A stretch of DNA of 64,000 nucleotides, from the NCBI RefSeq assembly GCF_029632765.1, contig NZ_CP121247.1, positions 744,001 to 808,000 of the forward strand, read 5' to 3'. Source of the DNA: Arcanobacterium wilhelmae (lineage in GTDB: Bacteria > Actinomycetota > Actinomycetes > Actinomycetales > Actinomycetaceae). The position numbers were made by a program, and so were the translations under genes. A model generated the notes under the pieces. The model made no database searches, was not told the DNA's origin, and worked only from the letters and a program-made list of their open reading frames with translations. This document shows, piece by piece, positions 35,908 through 45,372 of this stretch (positions within the stretch are counted from its first letter, which is position 1; each line of letters opens with the position of its first letter).

Positions 35908-36638
35908 TGGCTTTCCGCCCCGCGCGCGGGGGATACGAGGCACGCGCCACCGAGGACGAGCGCACCATGCTCGCCTCGCTCGCACGCGATCTCGTTCTCA
36001 TCATGGGATCCGACATTCGGCGCGAGGTTGAGCGCCGCGAAGAAGTCGAGCAACGGCCCTCGGATCCCGAAGCCGATCTTTTCGATGCGCTCGAGTTGGA
36101 GCTCGCGGGAGTGGAGGAAGCTGCCCACTCTGCCGTCGACGTCGGGCCCTCCAGTTACGAAGATGGCTTACCCGTCGACCCTGCGATGGAAGCACTCTTC
36201 CCGGACATGAGCGAGAACCCTGAATCTGCACACACACTGAGGTCGCTGACGGAGGATTCGATCGCGGGAGCGAAGATCGAAAACCTCACCACGTTCTATA
36301 TGCAACTGCGTGCGATCGAGACTCCGCAAAATCCGGGCGCCACCGCGATGGGGATCGGAGACCGTGTATGGGTGTCGAACGAGGACGCCCCGTCCTGGCT
36401 CGCCTCCCTCAACGACATTCGCCTTGTTCTTGCCACCCGCCTCGAAATCGATTCCGACGAGGCCGCCACTGAAATTTTCGAACGCGCCGGCATGTTCACC
36501 ACACAGTATTCTCGGCTCACCGACAACGTGCCCGAGGTCGAAACTCCAGAAGACATGATGGCTGTTCTCTACGCGATGGCCACATGGTGGCAGGAATCGC
36601 TCGTAGCGTCCGTACGTTCGAAGGAGGCGCGTCGATGA
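35904..36638 (+). CDS. DUF2017 family protein
   Basis: 244 residues. It contains the family segments [18 protein letters not shown] near the N-terminus and [14 protein letters not shown]...[15 protein letters not shown] near the C-terminus. Function is unknown. The conserved link to clpS, with a 4-nt overlap, suggests a role in regulated proteolysis. murI starts inside its stop codon. Confidence 0.85.
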   Translation: MMAFRPARGGYEARATEDERTMLASLARDLVLIMGSDIRREVERREEVEQRPSDPEADLFDALELELAGVEEAAHSAVDVGPSSYEDGLPVDPAMEALFPDMSENPESAHTLRSLTEDSIAGAKIENLTTFYMQLRAIETPQNPGATAMGIGDRVWVSNEDAPSWLASLNDIRLVLATRLEIDSDEAATEIFERAGMFTTQYSRLTDNVPEVETPEDMMAVLYAMATWWQESLVASVRSKEARR

Positions 36639-37450
36639 ACAACGCACCCATTGGCGTGTTCGATTCCGGGCTCGGCGGGCTCACCGTGGCCCGTGCGATT
36701 ATCGATCAGCTGCCTGGCGAATCGATCAGCTACATCGGTGATACGAAATACGCGCCGTATGGCCCGCGCCCGATTGCACAGGTACGCGAGCTGGCGCTGG
36801 GCGTGATGGACCAGCTTGTGGATCAAGGCGTGAAGATGCTGGTGATCGCATGTAATACGGCCTCGTCGGCCGTTCTCCACGACGCACGCGAGCGCTATCA
36901 GCGGGCAGGCATCCCCGTGATCGAAGTGATTCAACCTGCCGTGCGCAGGGCGATGGCCTCGACAAGGAACCGTCACATCGGGGTGATTGGCACTCAAGGC
37001 ACGATCGGTTCGGGTGCGTACGCGGATGCTTTCGCGGCGGCAGTTGACGTGCGCTTGACCATGAAGGCGTGCCCAGCTTTCGTTGAGTTTGTGGAGCAGG
37101 GGGTGACTGCCGGGGCTGAGGTTCTCGCCGCCGCGCAAGAGTATTTGGAGCCTGTTCGCGACGCCGGTGTAGACACGCTCGTCTTGGGCTGCACGCACTA
37201 TCCGCTGTTGACGGGTGTCATCTCGTACGTGATGGGGGAGGACGTAACCTTGGTGTCGAGTGCGGAAGAGACCGCGAAAGACGTTTACCGCACCCTCATT
37301 GCGAACGGTATGCTCGCTGACGCCCCCGAGCCGAACTACCAGTTCATGGCAACAGGCGACCCCCAAGATTTTGGACGCCTCGCACGGCGCTTCTTGGGGC
37401 CAGAAGTGACAGGGGCAACGCAAATCTCTCACACGGAGGAACGCGCATGA
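36635..37450 (+). CDS. murI: glutamate racemase
   Basis: 271 residues from the ATG at 36635; an upstream reading overlaps DUF2017. [18 protein letters not shown] holds the catalytic-site Asp-Ser. The two catalytic Cys are in [10 protein letters not shown] (~residue 74) and LGCTHYPLL (~185). The cytoplasmic, cofactor-independent enzyme provides D-Glu for peptidoglycan. It overlaps the metallo-beta-lactamase-fold gene by 4 nt. Confidence 0.96.
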   Translation: MNNAPIGVFDSGLGGLTVARAIIDQLPGESISYIGDTKYAPYGPRPIAQVRELALGVMDQLVDQGVKMLVIACNTASSAVLHDARERYQRAGIPVIEVIQPAVRRAMASTRNRHIGVIGTQGTIGSGAYADAFAAAVDVRLTMKACPAFVEFVEQGVTAGAEVLAAAQEYLEPVRDAGVDTLVLGCTHYPLLTGVISYVMGEDVTLVSSAEETAKDVYRTLIANGMLADAPEPNYQFMATGDPQDFGRLARRFLGPEVTGATQISHTEERA

Positions 37451-38229
37451 AGCTCACAGTGATTGGTTGTTCGGGATCGATGTCGGGGCCGACGTCGGCG
37501 GCATCCTCGTATCTCGTGCGGGGGCAGGGCGGAGGTTCGATTCTTCTTGATCTGGGCGCCGGAACTATCGGCAACCTTCAAAATCATATTGATCCGCTTT
37601 CGCTCGACGCGATTGTGCTCAGCCACCTGCACGCAGATCACTGTGCCGATCTCGCGGCGATGCACGTGTATCGCCGCTGGCATCCGGCGGCGCCCGGCAC
37701 GCCGATTCCCGTGTATGCGCCTGCGGATGCTGGTGCGCGTCTTCAGCAACTCGCTGATGATTCCGCGTGTGAGGATTATTCACCCGAGTTCGATTTCCAT
37801 GTGGTCGCTCCGGGAGACACCGTGAGTATTGCTGGGCTCGATCTTGCATTTTCAGCCGCGTGGCATACGGTGCCAGCGGTTTCGATCCGCGTTGAGGATC
37901 GCGTGGGCGGGGGACGTGCACTGTACACGGGCGATTCGGACTTGAACGACGAACTGGTGGCGGCGGCGTCGGAAGCGGATTTCGTACTGGCTGAAGCTGC
38001 GTTCGAAGAGGGCCGTGATACGGTGCGCGGCGTGCATATGACGGGCATTCGTGCGGGGCAGCTCGCTTCTCGAGCCGCCGACGTCGGTGCTCGGTTCACT
38101 GAGAACGGCACGCTTGTCCTCACTCATTTGCAACCGTGGACGAGCGTAGAGAAGGCGCTCGCCGATGCACGCAGTGCGTTTGGTGGGGAAGTGTCGGTTG
38201 CGCGTCCAGACGCTGAGTATGAGATTTAG
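37447..38229 (+). CDS. MBL-fold metal-dependent hydrolase (Rv1339-like)
   Basis: 260 residues. The metal motif is [11 protein letters not shown] (HxHxDH) near residue 60, with Asp in YTGDSD, a further His in GVHMTG and the terminal LTHLQPW. The fold is closest to RNase Z/phosphodiesterase-type MBL proteins. The M. tuberculosis gene in the same position (murI - MBL - rph - rdgB) is Rv1339, reported as a cAMP phosphodiesterase. A cyclic nucleotide phosphodiesterase role is therefore possible. ACGGAGGA precedes the ATG. Confidence 0.85.
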   Translation: MKLTVIGCSGSMSGPTSAASSYLVRGQGGGSILLDLGAGTIGNLQNHIDPLSLDAIVLSHLHADHCADLAAMHVYRRWHPAAPGTPIPVYAPADAGARLQQLADDSACEDYSPEFDFHVVAPGDTVSIAGLDLAFSAAWHTVPAVSIRVEDRVGGGRALYTGDSDLNDELVAAASEADFVLAEAAFEEGRDTVRGVHMTGIRAGQLASRAADVGARFTENGTLVLTHLQPWTSVEKALADARSAFGGEVSVARPDAEYEI

Positions 38230-38322
38230 GGCCTGGATTTTACTTATGTGAATAAACGGCGGAAAATTCCTCGGATTTTGCTTATAGTGAATGTGCACAT
38301 TTACTCATTAATCGGGGGATTT

Positions 38323-40055
38323 ATGAAAGATTTCGCGCGTAAGGTGTTTGCGATTGTTGGCGTAAGTGCGTTGTCAGTTGCTGGCATGGTCGCACCACCG
38401 TCTTTCGCACAGTCAAACTCCTCGCAGGCGCAACTTGCGCATCGAGGATCATCTCAGGCCACGGCGTCGGCATCGTGGAGCCTCCAAAACATCGGTACCG
38501 GATGGGCGTCGAAAGTAATCACACATACGTTTAATGCGGGTGACTTAGACCGCAACGGGTATCAGGACATGATGCTTACGGATACGAAGGGCGACCTGTG
38601 GTTGTACCCGGCGCGATCGAATACGTCGTTCTATCCGCGCAAGCGTGTTGGTTACGGCTGGAACGGAATGCGCGACATTTTCGGCGGTGTTGATTTTAAC
38701 GGCGATGGGAAAGTCGACATCCTCGGGATCGACAATAGAGGTAATTTGCGCTTCTATGCGGGCCTTGGCAACGGGTATTTTGCGAAAAACCGTGTGATTA
38801 ACACAGGGTGGAGAAGCGCAAAGAACGTTTCCCTTGCGCAGAAGGGTTTCAATGGGAAGCCCATCATCATGGCCTCATTCAACGGCGTGTTGCGCTCGTT
38901 CGCGACCGATGGCCGTGGTCACTTCGCGCGCAGAATCACCTATGGTAGCGGCTAGAACGCTGTTCGCTTGACTTCAATGACAACCGATGTGACGGGTGAC
39001 GGCATCCCGGATATGTGGGTAGTTCTGAAGAATGGCGAATTGCGTCTCTATGCTCCAAAGGACGGCCGTGGCACTGCGTTCTATATCTACAACAAGCTTT
39101 CCACTGGTTGGGGCTCCGTCATTAACTTCCTCCCAACGGCTAATCCGAAAGTGATTAGGGCGGTATTCCCTGATGGGCGGCTGCGACAGTACACGATGCG
39201 GTCATTTACGCCTCAGGCGCTTAAAGAGAAAGCACCCGGGTTCACTCCGCGGAAAAACCTACTTCGGCTAAGTTCATCGGCGCCAACACTAACGTTGACT
39301 TCACCAATCCTCAAAAGCAGGTGTCGATTCCTTCCGGTCGTGGTTGCCACATTTCTGTGTCATTCTCAGCGGTGACGACGCCGTCTGGCTGTCGTTACGG
39401 AAACGGGCGTGGCCCCAAAGTCCTGATGGTCGCTGGTGATTCACACGCCGCTGCGTGGGCTCCCGTGATGGAAACTCTTGCGAACCAGGGTCGATTCACT
39501 CTCGAGTACAACACTCGAGATTCGTGCTCCATCCAAGATCGAGGATTGACTGGAGAAAGTACTGAGGTTCCCTCGTGCCTGCGGTGGAAGAAGAATGTTG
39601 TGGCGAAGATCAAGAAGAACCCGCCTGATGTTCTGCTCCTGTCGTACTACACCTATACGAAGCCGATCACTCTCGCCGCTCACGAAGCGGCCATGCGCGA
39701 TTTGCTCCGCCAGATTCCTCGTCACACGCAGGTTGTCTTCATCCGAGATACTCCTCGGTTCAGTGATGACGTCATGCAGTGCTTGCAGCAGAACCTGGAC
39801 CGTCCTGGTGCGTGTGCAGTTCTGCGTAAGGACAGCGTCGACGAACAGTATTTTCCAATCAATAAGAAGTTGGCGAAAGAATTTGGCGCGAAGGTCTTGG
39901 ATATGAACGACTACATTTGTGATGCAAACTATTGCTATCCCGCAATCGGTGACACCACAGTGGTGAAAGACGCTCATCATCTTGCTCGCGGATTCGCCCA
40001 GAAGATGACTCCCGCATTGTTAGCGGAGCTTCGCAGAATCGGGATTCTTCGATAG
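38323..40055 (+). pseudogene. secreted FG-GAP repeat / SGNH-hydrolase protein, broken by an amber codon and a frameshift
   Basis: Read through two lesions, this is one 577-residue protein. A signal peptide (VFAIVGVSALSVAGMVAPPSFA) is followed by about five beta-propeller-type repeats of form GxGW...GDxxxDGxxDM. The C-terminal SGNH domain has VAGDSHAAAWAPVME (catalytic Ser) and [10 protein letters not shown] (Asp-His). Lesion 1 is TAG at 38953-38955, where the repeat pattern expects Trp (YGSG-stop-NAVRL). Lesion 2 is at the A5 run 39253-39257, where one extra A rejoins the frames. Homologues probably act on acyl groups of surface polysaccharide. ATG at 38323 has GGGGGA upstream. The gene interrupts a normally contiguous murI-MBL-rph-rdgB cluster. 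Confidence 0.85.
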
Positions 40056-40071
40056 TCGAGAGAAGGCTAAG

Positions 40072-40119
40072 CAAAAGCGTGTTGACGGACCTATCCTGTC
40101 AACACGCTTTTGTGTTTTT
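40072..40119 (+). terminator. rho-independent terminator after the FG-GAP/SGNH gene
   Basis: A perfect 15-bp stem (40072-40086 with 40098-40112) followed by TGTTTTTG. Confidence 0.88.
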
Positions 40120-40189
40120 GTCGGCTGCTTGTGCAAGCAGCCGACTGTTATCTACCAGCGCCGGCCGTCACACCGTCTGTGGAGCGCGT

Positions 40190-40195
40190 TATGCT
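40190..40195 (+). promoter_or_regulatory. -10 box of leaderless rph
   Basis: TATGCT, 6 nt, ATG at 40202. Confidence 0.5.
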
Positions 40196-40201
40196 TGGAA
40201 C

Positions 40202-40939
40202 ATGACTGATTTTTCTCGCAAAGATGGGCGTGCCACCGATGAGCTCCGCCCGGTAACGATTACCCGCAACTATCTCGAGGCAGGCGAAGGCTCGGTTCTG
40301 GTGGAGTTTGGGCGCACGAAAGTGCTGTGCGTCGCTTCTTTCACGGCTGGCGTTCCGCGCTGGCGTAAAGATTCGGGCCTGGGTTGGGTGACTGGCGAGT
40401 ATGCGATGCTCCCGCGAGCAACCGATACGCGCAACCAGCGCGAGTCGGTCAAGGGCAAGGTCGGCGGCCGTACCCAGGAGATTTCGCGCCTGATTGGCCG
40501 TTCGCTTCGCGCAGTGGTTGATTTCGAGGCGCTGGGCGAGAACACGATCGTGCTCGATTGCGATGTGCTCCAGGCCGACGGTGGCACCCGTACCGCCTCG
40601 ATCACGGGTGCCTACGTTGCTCTCGCCGACGCTGTGGCGTGGGGAATCGCCAACGGGCACGTTCACCCTCGCGCAGGCAAGCCAGTTCTGCGCGATTCAA
40701 TTTCGGCGATCTCTGTGGGGGTGATCGATGGCCATCCATGCCTCGATCTGCCATACGAGGAGGATTCGCGCGCGGAAACCGACATGAACGTCGTGATGAC
40801 AGGCGCAGGCAAGTTCATTGAAATCCAGGGAACAGCGGAAGGCGAGCCGTTTTCACGAACCGAACTCGGCACGCTTCTCGACCTCGCGGAGAAGGGAAAC
40901 CGTGAACTTGCCAAGCTCCAGGAGTCGGTGCTTGCATGA
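40202..40939 (+). CDS. rph: ribonuclease PH
   Basis: 245 residues from the ATG at 40202. [45 protein letters not shown] and [20 protein letters not shown] are the phosphorolytic exonuclease core with the phosphate-binding Arg/Thr-Arg pair. The enzyme trims tRNA 3' ends. It overlaps rdgB by 4 nt. Confidence 0.96.
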   Translation: MTDFSRKDGRATDELRPVTITRNYLEAGEGSVLVEFGRTKVLCVASFTAGVPRWRKDSGLGWVTGEYAMLPRATDTRNQRESVKGKVGGRTQEISRLIGRSLRAVVDFEALGENTIVLDCDVLQADGGTRTASITGAYVALADAVAWGIANGHVHPRAGKPVLRDSISAISVGVIDGHPCLDLPYEEDSRAETDMNVVMTGAGKFIEIQGTAEGEPFSRTELGTLLDLAEKGNRELAKLQESVLA

Positions 40940-41541
40940 AGCTGATTCTCGCCACTCACAACGAACATAAGGTCGCCGAACTCGAGGCGATCCTGCGCCC
41001 GCTGATCCCTGAACTTGAGGGGCTCGAATCGGCCGCGTCGCTCGGTCTGGATGAACCTTTGGAAAATGCCATTACGTTCGAGGGCAACGCGCTCATCAAG
41101 GCGCGCGCCGTTGCACAAGCAGCAGGCGTTCCCGCGCTCGCGGACGATTCGGGCATCGTTGTCGACGTCCTCGGCGGCGCGCCTGGCATCTTTTCCGCCC
41201 GTTGGAGCGGCGCACATGGCGACGATGCCGCCAACGTGGCGCTTTTGTTGGCGCAGCTTGCGGACGTGCCGGTTGAGCACCGCGGTGCCGCCTTCGTTTC
41301 TGCAGCTGCACTCGTTATGCCGGATGGGCGCGAGTTCACGCAACTCGGCGAGGTTCGTGGCACGCTCCGTTTCGAGCGCTCAGGCAACGGCGGTTTCGGC
41401 TACGATCCGATTTTCCAGCCGGAAGGTTTCGAGGTGACGGCGGCCGAGCTCGCTCCCGAGCAGAAGAACGCAATCTCGCATCGCGGCCGCGCCTTCACCG
41501 CGTTCGCGCCGGTAATCCGCAGGGAAGTCTTCGGCGCGTAA
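40936..41541 (+). CDS. rdgB: RdgB/HAM1-family non-canonical purine NTP pyrophosphatase
   Basis: 201 residues. The SHR and THN-type motifs are present: [16 protein letters not shown] at the start, [24 protein letters not shown] in the centre and FGYDPIF then SHRGRAF at the end. It hydrolyses dITP/XTP to keep them out of DNA. The rph-rdgB order is conserved in actinobacteria. Confidence 0.96.
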   Translation: MKLILATHNEHKVAELEAILRPLIPELEGLESAASLGLDEPLENAITFEGNALIKARAVAQAAGVPALADDSGIVVDVLGGAPGIFSARWSGAHGDDAANVALLLAQLADVPVEHRGAAFVSAAALVMPDGREFTQLGEVRGTLRFERSGNGGFGYDPIFQPEGFEVTAAELAPEQKNAISHRGRAFTAFAPVIRREVFGA

Positions 41542-41616
41542 GCCCAACGAGCCGGTTGTGCACAAGCCGCGCTCCGGCGTCGGGACAACTTGCCGACGCT
41601 TGCCGTCGGGAAAACC

Positions 41617-41644
41617 AAGGATCCGGGCAACTGCCCGGATCCTT
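41617..41644 (+). terminator. bidirectional terminator between rdgB and the DUF4916 gene
   Basis: A 13-bp complementary stem (AAGGATCCGGGCA and complement, 41617-41629 with 41632-41644) with a very tight loop. Confidence 0.65.
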
Positions 41645-41651
41645 CCCGTAT

Positions 41652-42188
41652 TTACAGCCGTTGGCGCTGGTAGCCAAGGTATGCAAGCGCACGGCGGACG
41701 ATATCGACGTGCCCGGGCGTCATTTCGGAGCACAGCTCGCGAGTGTAAAGATCGCCTGGCTCGAACCAGGTAAAGCCGAGGGCGTCGTTTTGTGGGGAGC
41801 AATCCCCAGCGATTGGTACGACGTAGCACAGCGCAACCGCGTGCTGGCGCGGGTCGAAGAATCCCTCGCCGGGGGTGGGGAAGTATTCACCGATCGTGAA
41901 CGGAACCATGGATGCAGGGATTCTCGGAAGAGCCATGGATCCGAGGTCTTTTTCCAGGTGACGGATCACCGCTGCGCGGACAGTTTCGTGGAAAAGCACC
42001 CTGCCGGAAACGATGGAACGCGAGATGGCATCATCGCCGCCTTGGAGCAGCAACCCGACCGCCTCGACCTCGCCAGATTCGCCGAGGCGCACCGGCACAA
42101 CGTTCACATAGAGCATCGGCACTTTGTTGCGAACAAATTCGAGTTCTTCCGGGCTGAGCCACGAGGCCATTTCTTCCATCTCATCCAT
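41652..42188 (-). CDS. DUF4916 (NUDIX-like) protein
   Basis: 178 residues. WLSPEELEFVRNKVPMLYVN and VRLGESGEVEAVGLLLQGG at the N-terminus, followed by GRVLFHETVRAAVIRHLEKD, are typical of this actinobacterial family related to NUDIX hydrolases. The helix after the strand has only a remnant of a NUDIX box (RAAVIRHLEKDLG lacks REXXEE), so hydrolase activity is doubtful. Its ATG is 6 nt after a CACAAT box on the minus strand. Confidence 0.75.
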   Translation of the reverse strand: MDEMEEMASWLSPEELEFVRNKVPMLYVNVVPVRLGESGEVEAVGLLLQGGDDAISRSIVSGRVLFHETVRAAVIRHLEKDLGSMALPRIPASMVPFTIGEYFPTPGEGFFDPRQHAVALCYVVPIAGDCSPQNDALGFTWFEPGDLYTRELCSEMTPGHVDIVRRALAYLGYQRQRL

Positions 42189-42364
42189 ATCGTCATTGTG
42201 CTCTCTTCAGGCGGGGGAAAGACAGGCTGTGCGCCAGCGGTGAACGGTGGCGCGGAAAGTGGAACGAACATTCTCGCGTGGTCTGCTGTGTTCTGGAAGG
42301 TCTGCCGTCATGTGGCGTGCCGCGTCCGCGCGAGCCTTGGTCAAAGCCGTGGCATGATGGAGGT

Positions 42365-42688
42365 ATGAAGAAATATGAAAAGCCGATGATGGCTCTCGCG
42401 CTTGCCTTTTCCACGGTGATGGTGCTGATCGGCTGGTACACGTTGGTCAAATCGGATTGGAACTGGATGGTTTCGATCTTGGTGTTGGTGTCGACTGCGC
42501 TCGCTGCGGGTGCGGCGTGGGCATTCTCGTCACGATTCCTGCATGGTGTGGCCGGGTGCATGCTCGGCGTTGCGTTCCTGACGCCGACGGAGTTCGGGCT
42601 GGTCCCGATGATCGTAGGCTTTGTGCTGTTCGCGCTTTTGGTGAGTTTGCGGCTTTTCAACGAGTTGGAAAATGGAGGACAACGATGA
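42365..42688 (+). CDS. small membrane protein, function unknown
   Basis: 107 residues from the ATG at 42365 (ATGGAGG-type ribosome site). About four hydrophobic helices; the sequence begins MKKYEKPMMALALAFSTVMV. No family was recognised. It overlaps the bcp start by 4 nt, so both are probably translated together. Confidence 0.7.
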   Translation: MKKYEKPMMALALAFSTVMVLIGWYTLVKSDWNWMVSILVLVSTALAAGAAWAFSSRFLHGVAGCMLGVAFLTPTEFGLVPMIVGFVLFALLVSLRLFNELENGGQR

Positions 42689-43161
42689 CGTTTGAGGTTG
42701 GGCTCAAGGCTCCGGATTTCACGCTGCCGGTAGCTGGCGGCGGCGAGGTAACGCTGTCGCACGTGTTGGCTGGCGCTGAGAAGGGCGTGATCGTGTACTT
42801 TTATCCACGCGCGATGACTCCCGGGTGTACGAAGGAAGCGTGTGATTTCCGTGATAGCGAGAATTCATTGAAGAGCGCTGGCTATTCGGTGATCGGGATT
42901 TCGCCGGATTCTGTGGAGCGGCTCGAGAAGTTCACCGCGAAGGAAGCGCTCAATTTCCCGCTGGCATCCGACGAGGATATGGCTGTTGCTACCGAGTGGG
43001 GCGTGTATGGCGAGAAGAAGAACTACGGCAAAGTGTCGATGGGGATAATTCGTTCGACCTTTGTGATCGACCCCGATGGTACGTTCTCTCAGGTGATGTA
43101 CAACGTGAAAGCGACGGGGCACGTTGCTCGCGTCCGGAAGGCTCTCGGCATCGACGAGTAA
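42685..43161 (+). CDS. bcp: thioredoxin-dependent peroxiredoxin (BCP/PrxQ)
   Basis: 158 residues. The peroxidatic Cys lies in MTPGCTKEACDFRD (~residue 46), with a second Cys five residues later, the atypical two-Cys arrangement of BCP. APDFTLP and FVIDPDG are further family marks. It reduces peroxides with electrons from thioredoxin. GGAGGACAACG precedes the ATG. Confidence 0.94.
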   Translation: MTFEVGLKAPDFTLPVAGGGEVTLSHVLAGAEKGVIVYFYPRAMTPGCTKEACDFRDSENSLKSAGYSVIGISPDSVERLEKFTAKEALNFPLASDEDMAVATEWGVYGEKKNYGKVSMGIIRSTFVIDPDGTFSQVMYNVKATGHVARVRKALGIDE

Positions 43162-43219
43162 GGTTTCATGGTTCCCCGGTTTTCCTTTCCCGACGTCGGC
43201 GGCTATGCTGGGGGAGCAC

Positions 43220-43300
43220 GCGCGAGTGGCGGAATTGGTAGACGCGCTAGATTTAGGTTCTAGTGTCTTTGACGTGGGGGTTCAAGTCCCCCCTCGCGCA
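43220..43300 (+). tRNA. tRNA-Leu (anticodon TAG)
   Basis: Acceptor stem GCGCGAG/CTCGCGC, anticodon stem CTAGA/TCTAG with loop TTTAGGT, variable arm, and T-arm GGGGG-TTCAAGT-CCCCC. CCA is not encoded. Confidence 0.95.
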
Positions 43301-43310
43301 CAACGACGCA

Positions 43311-43433
43311 GGGTTTTCTGCGAGGCCGAAGGCCTCGTGAGAAAACCCCAGGAAGTTGTGCTGAAATTCCCGAAGGGAATTCCATAGCACAGCAAAATGG
43401 CTCTGTATCAACGAAAGATACAGAGCTATTTTT
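43311..43433 (+). terminator. three consecutive hairpins after tRNA-Leu, last one a rho-independent terminator
   Basis: Hairpin 1 is 43311-43348 (9+7 bp with a small bulge, GAA loop). Hairpin 2 is 43357-43391 (6+7 bp, GAA loop). Hairpin 3 is 43400-43426 (10 bp) followed by TATTTTT. Confidence 0.75.
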
Positions 43434-43495
43434 CTACGTACACACCCGCGTACACACAGGGCAAGATAAATGGTCTCAAACGGCACTCAACACCA

Positions 43496-43527
43496 GATGG
43501 TGGCCGGCATTTTCGCCGGCCACCATC
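43496..43527 (-). terminator. terminator after the PepSY gene
   Basis: A perfect 13-bp stem (43496-43508 with 43515-43527) around ATTTTC. It serves the minus-strand PepSY gene. Confidence 0.65.
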
Positions 43528-43553
43528 GTGTTGTTCGCTGAGAGGTTGGGTTT

Positions 43554-43955
43554 TCACTTGTCGCAGGGCACGTCCAGGGTGGTCACGTCTGCGTCGGTGG
43601 GGCACTCGATTTTGTGATCGTCGAGTACCTTGCCGTTGTCGCCGTGGACGGTGACCCAGTGCTCGGTTCCGCCGGCTGCCACGACCACGTCCCAAGCGAC
43701 GGTGTTTTCGTCCCACGGGAAGGCTTCAGCCTGGACGACCTTCCCGCCGGGGTGGGCTGCGAGTGCCGTCTTTTCGGCGTCGGCCTTGGTCACCTTGGCG
43801 TGGGTTGCCCAATTGTCACAGTCGGCGCAGGGAGCCGTGGTTGACGACGTCGGAGCCGGGCTCGGAGCGGACGCTGCGTTTGCGAGCTGGGCAGTGCCGG
43901 CGACTGCGCCTGCGGCGAGGATGCCGGAGAGGATGATTGCCTTGATATTTGCCAT
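43554..43955 (-). CDS. secreted PepSY-domain protein
   Basis: 133 residues from the ATG at 43955 (GAAAGGACA upstream). The signal peptide is IKAIILSGILAAGAVAGTAQLANA. After a Ser/Thr/Pro linker and a CADCD motif, one PepSY domain follows: KVTKADAEKTALAAHPGG, VVQAEAFPWDEN and VTVHGDNGKVLD. A further Cys pair lies near the C-terminus, so a disulfide is possible. PepSY proteins beside sensor kinases often modulate signalling or protease activity. The gene is divergent from the two-component system at 44068. Confidence 0.82.
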   Translation of the reverse strand: MANIKAIILSGILAAGAVAGTAQLANAASAPSPAPTSSTTAPCADCDNWATHAKVTKADAEKTALAAHPGGKVVQAEAFPWDENTVAWDVVVAAGGTEHWVTVHGDNGKVLDDHKIECPTDADVTTLDVPCDK

Positions 43956-44055
43956 TGGTGTGTCCTTTCGTTGTGTTCCAATGTGCCTTAAGTGTGCCGG
44001 GTACTTCCTGAATGCCCGCTGAATCGCCGCGTTGACCGGCTGCTTTTGCGCTCGG

Positions 44056-44061
44056 GATAAT
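44056..44061 (+). promoter_or_regulatory. -10-like box of the leaderless histidine kinase gene
   Basis: GATAAT, 6 nt, ATG at 44068. Confidence 0.4.
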
Positions 44062-44067
44062 AAGTGC

Positions 44068-45372
44068 ATGATGTTAAAAAATCGGCCTATTTCTGTGCGT
44101 GCGGCAGTGTCCGCGAGCGCAGTATTGGCATTGGCTTTGACCGCGGTCGTTGTGGTTTTCGCGTATGTGCTGGCGGCGTCGAACGCGAGTTCGGCGCGGG
44201 AGTCGGCGTATGCGCAGGCGCAGGCATGGGCTGATCGTGTGGCGGATGGAACTCCTGTTTCCCAGATCATTGACGAGTCGTTGCGTGCCGGCGCGGAGCT
44301 TCAGGTTGTCAGTCGCGAACGAGTGGAGATGGGTGAGTTTTCGTCGCTTGCTCACAAGCCGTGGTTGCCAGCGCAGGCCGAGACGGGTGAGCTGAGTGTC
44401 GGATCGGCGCGCTACGAGGTGGTTGCTGTCCCTGCGGGTGATGCTCGCATCGTGGTGGCAGTTGCGGTGGAGACGGAAACCGTGCGCACCGCCGTCGTCG
44501 TGTTGGCGGCGCTTGCTGTGGCGATGTGGGGAGCAGCGACGGCGGTGACCTACGTTGCCGTGAAGCGTTCGTTGCGCCCGGTAGCACGAATGACGGCGGA
44601 CGTGCAGGCGATTTCGGATGCTGGTGGCAGTGAACGTGTGAGCGTTCCGCCGAGCCACGATGAGATCGCTCGGCTCGCCACGACGATGAACGCAATGCTG
44701 GAGCGCCTCGCGCGCTCGGACGAGGCGCGCCGCCGGTTCGTTGCGGACGCCTCACACGAGTTACGTTCTCCGATCGCCACGTTGCAGGCGCACGTTGAGA
44801 CTGCGCCCGACGCCGGTGCGGGCGAAGTCCGCGTGCATCGCAACCTTGCGCTGAGCGAACTTGAGCGGCTCGGCGGGCTTGTTTCGGACATGCTCACGCT
44901 GGCACGCGCCGACGACGCCGGTGTGGCGGCCGAGTTTTTCGACGTCAGTGAGTGCGTGGCTGGCGAGGTGTCGCGGTTGCGTGGTGCAGGGAGGGACGTG
45001 CACGCCACCATCGATTACGGGCCGGTGCGTGGCGATCAGGCCGCACTCAACCATGTGTTGCGTAATCTCGGCGATAACGCGCTTCGGTATTCGAGTGGAT
45101 GGATCGCGTTGCGCATGGAAACGGACGGCGCGTGGGTCAAGATCCACGTGGATAACGAGGGCACGCCGATCCCGCAGGCGATGCGTGAAAAAATCTTTGA
45201 CCGGTTCGTGCGCCTTGACGAGCACCGTGGACGTGACGAAGGCGGATCCGGGCTTGGGCTCGCCATCGCTTCCACGCTCGCTGGTGCGATGGGCGCAACT
45301 CTCACCACCGGCGTCGGGCCGGACGGCAACTGCCGTTTTACTGTGAGCCTGCCGCTTGCGAAGGAGGAATGA
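44068..45372 (+). CDS. two-component sensor histidine kinase
   Basis: 434 residues. Two membrane segments (~10-32 and ~142-165) flank a short extracytoplasmic sensor of ~110 residues. Then come HAMP (~165-215) and HisKA with FVADASHELRSPIATLQAHV (phospho-His ~232). The ATPase domain has HVLRNLGDNALRYS (N box), VDNEGTPIP (G1) and GGSGLGLAIASTL (G2). Its signal is unknown. It is coupled to the response regulator (ATGATG overlap) and divergent from the PepSY gene, which may be a target or an accessory sensor. Confidence 0.93.
   Translation: MMLKNRPISVRAAVSASAVLALALTAVVVVFAYVLAASNASSARESAYAQAQAWADRVADGTPVSQIIDESLRAGAELQVVSRERVEMGEFSSLAHKPWLPAQAETGELSVGSARYEVVAVPAGDARIVVAVAVETETVRTAVVVLAALAVAMWGAATAVTYVAVKRSLRPVARMTADVQAISDAGGSERVSVPPSHDEIARLATTMNAMLERLARSDEARRRFVADASHELRSPIATLQAHVETAPDAGAGEVRVHRNLALSELERLGGLVSDMLTLARADDAGVAAEFFDVSECVAGEVSRLRGAGRDVHATIDYGPVRGDQAALNHVLRNLGDNALRYSSGWIALRMETDGAWVKIHVDNEGTPIPQAMREKIFDRFVRLDEHRGRDEGGSGLGLAIASTLAGAMGATLTTGVGPDGNCRFTVSLPLAKEE

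Noticed and set aside
43220..43553. Prophage or integrative element at tRNA-Leu
   Set aside because: No integrase, no duplicated tRNA 3' end and no phage genes are present; only a short TACACAC repeat.
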